The notes beneath the pieces are model-generated. The model made no database searches and was not told the DNA's origin. It saw only the letters and a list, made by a program, of their open reading frames with translations. Below, one piece after another: positions 59,649 through 64,000 of a DNA stretch of 64,000 bases. The stretch is from Modicisalibacter sp033446685 (GTDB lineage Bacteria > Pseudomonadota > Gammaproteobacteria > Pseudomonadales > Halomonadaceae): the NCBI RefSeq assembly GCF_033446685.1, contig NZ_JAWQLY010000005.1, positions 62,001-126,000 of the forward strand. The letters run 5' to 3'. Within the stretch, counting starts at the first letter, position 1. Every line of letters begins with the position of its first letter. Made by a program: the position numbers and the translations under genes.

Positions 59649-60827
59649 ATGCCCTTGACCGTTTCCCTGCTTTCGCTGTGCCAGGCTCTGCTGGTTAGCG
59701 GCAACATCCTGCTGATCGCCGTTTCGCCGCTGATCGGCGCGCGTCTCGCTCCCGGGCCGGCCTGGGCCACCGCGCCGGTGGCGACCCAGTTGCTGGGACT
59801 GATGTGCGCGACGATTCCCGCCTCGCTGATCATGGCCCGGCTGGGCCGCAAGCGCGGCTTCGTGCTCGGCAACCTGCTGGGCATCGCCGGGGTCGGCGTA
59901 GCGGTCTGGGCGCTGCAAGCCGAGCGGTTCGGCCCGTTCATGCTGGGGACCTGGCTGATCGGCGTGGGTATCGGCTTCGGCACCCTCTACCGCTTTGCCG
60001 CGGTGGAGGCCGCTCCGCCGGCCTTGCGCGATCGCGCCATCGGGCTGGTGATGGGCGGCGGTGTGCTGGCGGCCTTCCTGGGTCCGTGGCTGGCCCGGGC
60101 CAGCCGCGAACTCACCGAGGTGCCCTTCCTGGGCAGTTTCCTGGGCCTCGGCCTGCTCTATGCCCTGGCGCTGGTGTTGCTCGCATTCACCCACCTGCCA
60201 CCGGCCCAGCGGACCCACGGCGAGGGGCCGGCGCGGCCGTTGGGTGAGATCCTGCGTCAGCCGGCGTTCATCGTCGCCGCGCTCAGTGCGTTGGTCGGTT
60301 ACGGGGTGATGAACCTGGCGATGACCGCCACGCCGCTGGCCATGCAGCGCGCCGGCTTCGCCTTCGATCATGTGGCCACCACCATTCAATGGCACGTACT
60401 GGCGATGTTCCTGCCCTCTTTCGTGACCGGCCGACTGACCGCACGCTTCGGCGCACCGGCGATGATCAGCGTCGGCTGCCTGCTGCTCGCCGGATGCGGA
60501 GTACTGGCCCAGTTCGAGGCGGGGCTGTACGGCTACTACGCGGCGCTGACCCTGCTCGGGCTGGGCTGGAATCTGACCTTCCTGCCCGCCACCGGCCTGC
60601 TCACCGAGACCTACCGCCCGGCCGAGAAGGCCCGCACCCAGGCCGCCAACGAGTGCCTGGTGTTTTCCACGGTGAGCCTTACCGCGCTGCTAGCCGGACC
60701 GCTCGAAGCCGGCCTCGGCTGGGCCGGTCTCAATGCCGTATTGCTGCCGCTTTCGTTGCTGCCGCTGGGCGCGCTGGCCTGGCAGCGACTTGCCAGCGGC
60801 GCCCAACGCCCCCAGATTAGAGGCTGA
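59649..60827 (+). CDS. MFS transporter
   Basis: A 392-residue carrier with about 12 transmembrane segments. The MFS loop motif reads ARLGRKRGFVLGN. I chose the ATG at 59649, after CGGAGC; the frame opens earlier without a good site. It has no clear named relative I can defend. It is followed after 23 nt by ycjX, so the three genes may be cotranscribed. Confidence 0.85.
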   Translation: MPLTVSLLSLCQALLVSGNILLIAVSPLIGARLAPGPAWATAPVATQLLGLMCATIPASLIMARLGRKRGFVLGNLLGIAGVGVAVWALQAERFGPFMLGTWLIGVGIGFGTLYRFAAVEAAPPALRDRAIGLVMGGGVLAAFLGPWLARASRELTEVPFLGSFLGLGLLYALALVLLAFTHLPPAQRTHGEGPARPLGEILRQPAFIVAALSALVGYGVMNLAMTATPLAMQRAGFAFDHVATTIQWHVLAMFLPSFVTGRLTARFGAPAMISVGCLLLAGCGVLAQFEAGLYGYYAALTLLGLGWNLTFLPATGLLTETYRPAEKARTQAANECLVFSTVSLTALLAGPLEAGLGWAGLNAVLLPLSLLPLGALAWQRLASGAQRPQIRG

Positions 60828-60850
60828 ATTTCTCGGCGGATCTCGATTCC

Positions 60851-62257
60851 ATGCGCCAGACCCTGGCACGCGAAGTCAGCAACCTCATAGAACGCGGCCG
60901 CGACCGCCAGCTGCGCCTGGCGGTCACCGGGCTGTCCCGGGCCGGCAAGACGGCCTTTCTCACCTCGCTGGTTCACCAGTTGCGTCACGCCGGGCTCGAG
61001 GCGCGCCTCGACCTGTTGCCGGCGGCCCGCGAGGGGCGTCTGCTCGGTGCCCAACGCATCGCTCAGGCGGATCTCGGCATCCCGCGCTTTCCCTACGACC
61101 AGGCGCTGGCCGCGCTCGACGCCGAGCCGCCGCGCTGGCCGGATCCGACCCGCGGGATCAGCGAGCTGCGCCTGCGCATTCGCTATCGTCCCGAGCGCCA
61201 CGGCCTGTTGGCCGGCTTCGCCAGCGACAGCGCGACCCTGACGCTGGATCTATTCGACTACCCCGGCGAATGGCTGCTCGACCTGCCGCTGCTCGAGCAC
61301 GACTATCTGAGCTGGTGCGAGCGCCAACAGGCCTCGCTGAGCCCGGCGCGGCGCGAGCTGGCCGGCGACTGGCTGGCCGCGATCGACTCGCTCGACCCCG
61401 CCGCCAGCGCCGACGAGGCCCGGCTGGCGGACACCGCCGAGCACTATGCCGACTACCTGCGCGCCGCCCGGGAAGCCGGCTTCGCCGACCTGCAGCCGGG
61501 GCGCTTTTTGCTGCCGGGCGATCTCGACGGCGCTCCGGTGCTGCAGTTCTTTCCGCTGCCGGGCGTCGGCGAGGCCGATCGCGCCAATCTCGAAGCGCTC
61601 CCCGAGGACAGCGTCTATCGCACCCTGGCGCGACGTTTCGCCTATTACCAGCAGCACGTGGTCAAGCCGTTCTACCGCGAGCACTTCAGGCGCTTCGATC
61701 GCCAGATCGTATTGGTCGACGTGCTCGGAGCCCTGAACGCCGGGCCGGAACGCTTCGAGGATCTTTCGCGGGCCCTGGCGACGCTGATGAAGAGCTTCGA
61801 CTACGGCAAACGCAGCCTGCTCACACGGCTATTCACACCGCGCATCGACCGCCTGGCGATCGCCGCCACCAAGGCCGATCACGTCACTCCCGAACAGCAC
61901 GGCAAACTGGTCGCCCTGCTCGAGGCGCTGCTCGCCGAGCCGATCAAGGACCTGCGCTACGCCGACATTCCGGTACGCGCGCTGTCGCTGGCCTCGCTGC
62001 GCGCCACCGAAGTGCATGAAGTGAGCCAGCAGGGAGCGCGCACGCCGGCGCTGCGCGGTACCGACCTGGCCGGCGAGGAGCAGCTGGTGTTTCCCGGCGA
62101 GGTCCCGGCGCGCCTGCCCAGTGCCGACTTCTGGGCCCGCCAGGGCTTCAGCTTCACCGCCTTTCGCCCGCTGCCCCGCGCAAGCCGCGGTGCCGGCCTG
62201 CCCCACATTCGCCTGGACGCCGCCCTCGACTGGCTGATCGGAGACAAACTGACATGA
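60851..62257 (+). CDS. ycjX: YcjX family P-loop (DUF463) stress protein
   Basis: A 468-residue protein with a Walker A motif TGLSRAGKTAF (26-36) and a long ATP/GTP-binding domain of the YcjX/DUF463 family. LTLDLFDYPGEWLLDLPLL follows in the middle, and VLVDVLGALNAG later. In E. coli ycjX is part of the heat- and phage-shock-linked ycjXF pair. No clear sigma32 box is in the 23-nt gap. It overlaps ycjF by 4 nt. Confidence 0.94.
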   Translation: MRQTLAREVSNLIERGRDRQLRLAVTGLSRAGKTAFLTSLVHQLRHAGLEARLDLLPAAREGRLLGAQRIAQADLGIPRFPYDQALAALDAEPPRWPDPTRGISELRLRIRYRPERHGLLAGFASDSATLTLDLFDYPGEWLLDLPLLEHDYLSWCERQQASLSPARRELAGDWLAAIDSLDPAASADEARLADTAEHYADYLRAAREAGFADLQPGRFLLPGDLDGAPVLQFFPLPGVGEADRANLEALPEDSVYRTLARRFAYYQQHVVKPFYREHFRRFDRQIVLVDVLGALNAGPERFEDLSRALATLMKSFDYGKRSLLTRLFTPRIDRLAIAATKADHVTPEQHGKLVALLEALLAEPIKDLRYADIPVRALSLASLRATEVHEVSQQGARTPALRGTDLAGEEQLVFPGEVPARLPSADFWARQGFSFTAFRPLPRASRGAGLPHIRLDAALDWLIGDKLT

Positions 62258-63318
62258 GCGACCCGCGCCCCTATCAGCGCTTCCCCCTCGACGAGCCCGA
62301 CGCGGCGCGTGCCGACGTCAATGAGGACCCGCGGCCGTCCGAGCACTACCCCGTCGAGTTGACGACCCAACGCCGTGAAGATGACGCGGGCCTGGCCCCG
62401 GCCACCGACGCCGCCCTGGAGCGCGGGCTGGGGCGGCCGCGCAAGCGCCGTTGGGGGCAGCTGACGGTCCTCGGCGGCAGCCTCACGCTGGGCATCATCC
62501 AAGCCGGCGAGACACTCTATCAGGCCTCGCTGGGCGGCGACTGGTTGAGCGGCGCCTGGAGCCTGCTCGGGCTGACGGCACTTGGCCTCGGCGGCTCGGC
62601 CCTGCTGCGTGAGCTATGGCGACTGCGGCGGCTGCGCCGCCATGGCGCACTACGCCGGCGTCTCGAGAGGCTGGACGCCGAGGCTGGACGCGAGGCACAC
62701 CAGCTTGCCGAGGCGCTGCGCGAGCAGATGCAACTCGACCGCGACCATCCACACTGGCAGGCCTTTCTGCAGGCCCATCAGCCCCACCACGACGGCGCCG
62801 AGACACGCGCCCTGCTGGCCCATCACCTACTCGCTCCACGCGATCGCGAGGCACGTCGGCTGATCTCGCGGATGTCGGGGGACACCGCGGTGATGGTCGC
62901 GGTCAGCCCGCTGACGCTGGTCGACATGCTGCTGGTTGCCTGGCGCAACCTGGCGATGCTCGAGCGCATCGCCGCGCTCTACGGCCTGGAACTCGGTTAT
63001 GCCAGTCGGCTCAGGCTGTTTCGCCAGGTGCTCGCCAACCTGGCCTTCGCCGGGGCCAGCGAGATCGCCTCCGAGGCGAGCATGGAGCTGTTCTCGATGA
63101 ATCTCGCCAGCAAGCTATCGGTACGCGCCGGCCAAGGACTCGGCGTGGGGCTGCTGTCGGCGCGCCTGGGCCTGCGTGCGTTGCGCCTGACCCGGCCACT
63201 GCCGTTCGCCGAGGGCGAGGCGCCGCGCATCGCCGACCTGCGTAGCGAACTCTGGCAGCGGCTGCGACGGCTCGAGAAATCAGAAACGCCCCAGGGTGAT
63301 GAAGGCCGACGAACTTGA
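62254..63318 (+). CDS. ycjF: YcjF family membrane protein (TIGR01620/DUF697)
   Basis: A 354-residue inner-membrane protein. A polar, Arg-rich N-terminus precedes hydrophobic segments in 70-125 (LGIIQAGETLYQ, ALGLGGSALLREL). The DUF697 region then has VMVAVSPLTLVDMLLVAWRN and LFSMNLASKLSVRAGQGLG. It is the usual partner of YcjX, and its start overlaps the ycjX stop (ATGA). Function unknown beyond stress association. Confidence 0.92.
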   Translation: MSDPRPYQRFPLDEPDAARADVNEDPRPSEHYPVELTTQRREDDAGLAPATDAALERGLGRPRKRRWGQLTVLGGSLTLGIIQAGETLYQASLGGDWLSGAWSLLGLTALGLGGSALLRELWRLRRLRRHGALRRRLERLDAEAGREAHQLAEALREQMQLDRDHPHWQAFLQAHQPHHDGAETRALLAHHLLAPRDREARRLISRMSGDTAVMVAVSPLTLVDMLLVAWRNLAMLERIAALYGLELGYASRLRLFRQVLANLAFAGASEIASEASMELFSMNLASKLSVRAGQGLGVGLLSARLGLRALRLTRPLPFAEGEAPRIADLRSELWQRLRRLEKSETPQGDEGRRT

Positions 63319-63408
63319 CTTATGTCACGGTGAAGCAACCAGAGTGACGCTATGCTGAAAACATGAAGGTTCTATTCGACAGTGAGCCACAAGGCCCGGG
63401 AGGTGGGC

Positions 63409-63849
63409 ATGTTCAAGACGATACTGGTCCCCGTCGATGGCTCCGAACAGGCGAAACTCGCTCTCGAGGTTGCCTGTAAACTGGCCGCCAACGGCCAGGG
63501 CCATCTGCACATCCTGCACATCCCGGAACGGCTCGCCCACGACAACACGCTGGTCTGGGGCGTCGGTGCCGTGAACCTGGAGGCGCCCGAGGAGGAAGTC
63601 GAGCGGGCCGGCCATAAGATGCTCGAAGCCGCCAAACAAGCCGCCGTCGAGCACGGCGCCACCGATGTCGATGGCTCGGTGCACCAGGGCGACCCGGCGC
63701 GGGTGATACTCGAGCAGATCAAGAAACTGCAGGTCGATACCGTGGTCATGGGGAGCCGGGGGCTCAGCGATATCAAGGGCCTGGTGGTCGGCAGCGTATC
63801 GCATAAGATCGCGCACGCGGCGCCCTGCCACGTCATCACCGTGCGCTGA
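63409..63849 (+). CDS. Universal stress protein, UspA family
   Basis: A 146-residue Usp protein. The start at 63409 follows GGGAGG and gives MFKTILVPVDGSEQAKLAL. The ATP-binding motif GSRGLSDIKGLVVGSVS is complete, so this is a nucleotide-binding Usp. In Halomonas relatives a similar protein (TeaD) accompanies an ectoine TRAP transporter; no TRAP genes are visible here, and the next gene is convergent. Confidence 0.93.
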   Translation: MFKTILVPVDGSEQAKLALEVACKLAANGQGHLHILHIPERLAHDNTLVWGVGAVNLEAPEEEVERAGHKMLEAAKQAAVEHGATDVDGSVHQGDPARVILEQIKKLQVDTVVMGSRGLSDIKGLVVGSVSHKIAHAAPCHVITVR

Positions 63850-63879
63850 TCCCTCTACCGACAGGACACACACCGCGAA

Positions 63880-64000
63880 TCAAGACTGGCCGTCACGCGG
63901 GGTGGCAGGCTCGAACGGGCGCGCTTCCTGCTCCAGCCAGCCTTTTACGTACAGACACTGTATAAGCATCATACCCGTTACGATCAGCGGCTCGGCCACC
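63880..64000 (-). CDS. C-terminal end of an unidentified protein (partial, runs off right edge)
   Basis: Thirty-nine codons and a TGA stop (63880-63882) in the minus frame. The visible end contains a hydrophobic stretch (PLIVTGMMLIQCLYV) followed by a polar tail (KGWLEQEARPFEPATPRDGQ), like the last transmembrane helix of a membrane protein. It is convergent with the universal stress gene. The family cannot be told. Confidence 0.5.
   Translation of the reverse strand, partial: VAEPLIVTGMMLIQCLYVKGWLEQEARPFEPATPRDGQS

Noticed and set aside
63315..63320. TTGACT as a -35 box for the universal stress gene
   Set aside because: No -10 box lies at a proper spacing; the best candidate (TATGCT at 63351) is 30 nt away.
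63409..63849. The universal stress gene as teaD of an ectoine TRAP transporter operon
   Set aside because: No TRAP subunit genes are visible and the next gene is convergent, so the operon order of teaABCD is not met.

Overview
The window is a GC-rich, gene-dense stretch of a gammaproteobacterial chromosome. The best guess is a halophilic oceanospirillalean of the Halomonas/Chromohalobacter group. That placement is an inference from gene content and protein resemblance: a 180-kDa NAD-glutamate dehydrogenase, a long-form isocitrate lyase as in Pseudomonas, ribosome modulation factor, both Aat and Bpt, and the E. coli-like order rluE-nudJ-mnmA-hflD-purB. I saw no rRNA, CRISPR array, insertion sequence, integrase or prophage gene. 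The window is almost entirely core and housekeeping DNA.

Layout. 1-1.6 kb: a YadG/YadH-type ABC exporter (permease cut by the left edge). 1.7-2.6 kb: a minus-strand tRNA operon made of three repeats of tRNA-Glu(TTC), tRNA-Gly(GCC) and a defective tRNA-Gly 3' half, behind a near-consensus sigma70 promoter. 2.7-8.3 kb: msrB, rbgA, alaA, htpX (with a sigma32-like promoter), pdxB and a small WGR-like protein. 8.3-20.8 kb: rlmKL, rmf, pyrD, gdhB, trmA, murI, a LysR regulator and a hemerythrin-like protein. 21-26.5 kb: rarA converging on ftsK-lolA. 26.7-31.5 kb: aat, bpt, infA, clpA and clpS, a complete N-degron pathway wrapped around translation factor IF-1. 31.8-37.8 kb: rluE, nudJ, mnmA, hflD, purB, roxA and a GNAT acetyltransferase. 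38-42.5 kb: aceA, a SlyB-like lipoprotein, a small membrane protein, slyD and a CDP-alcohol phosphatidyltransferase. 42.6-48.3 kb: a VTT membrane domain fused to a flavin disulfide oxidoreductase, exported msrA, a divergent MFS/LysR pair like ynfM/ynfL, and an NlpC/P60 lipoprotein. 48.7-57.5 kb: an 818-residue DUF1266 protein, gabD-gabT, catalase katE, a GlsB/YeaQ-type protein and a DUF924 protein. 57.8-64 kb: a YidK-like symporter, an MFS carrier, ycjX-ycjF, a universal stress protein and the tail of one more gene.

How the genes work together. Several sets serve translation and its quality control: tRNA genes; tRNA and rRNA modification (trmA, mnmA, rluE, rlmKL); ribosome assembly and hibernation (rbgA, rmf, roxA); and N-degron proteolysis. 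Oxidative and envelope stress is covered by msrA, msrB, katE, htpX, ycjXF, the SlyB-like lipoprotein, the GlsB-type protein and the universal stress protein. Central metabolism is represented by the glyoxylate shunt, GABA and glutamate catabolism, alanine transamination, pyrimidine and purine steps, and PLP synthesis.

The least conventional features are the triplicated tRNA unit with its hairpin-bearing tRNA-Gly half copies, the VTT-oxidoreductase fusion beside a phosphatidyltransferase gene, the multi-module DUF1266 protein, and a hemerythrin-like protein that has lost its histidine-pair motif. I did not find a clear new multi-gene defence or biosynthetic system.
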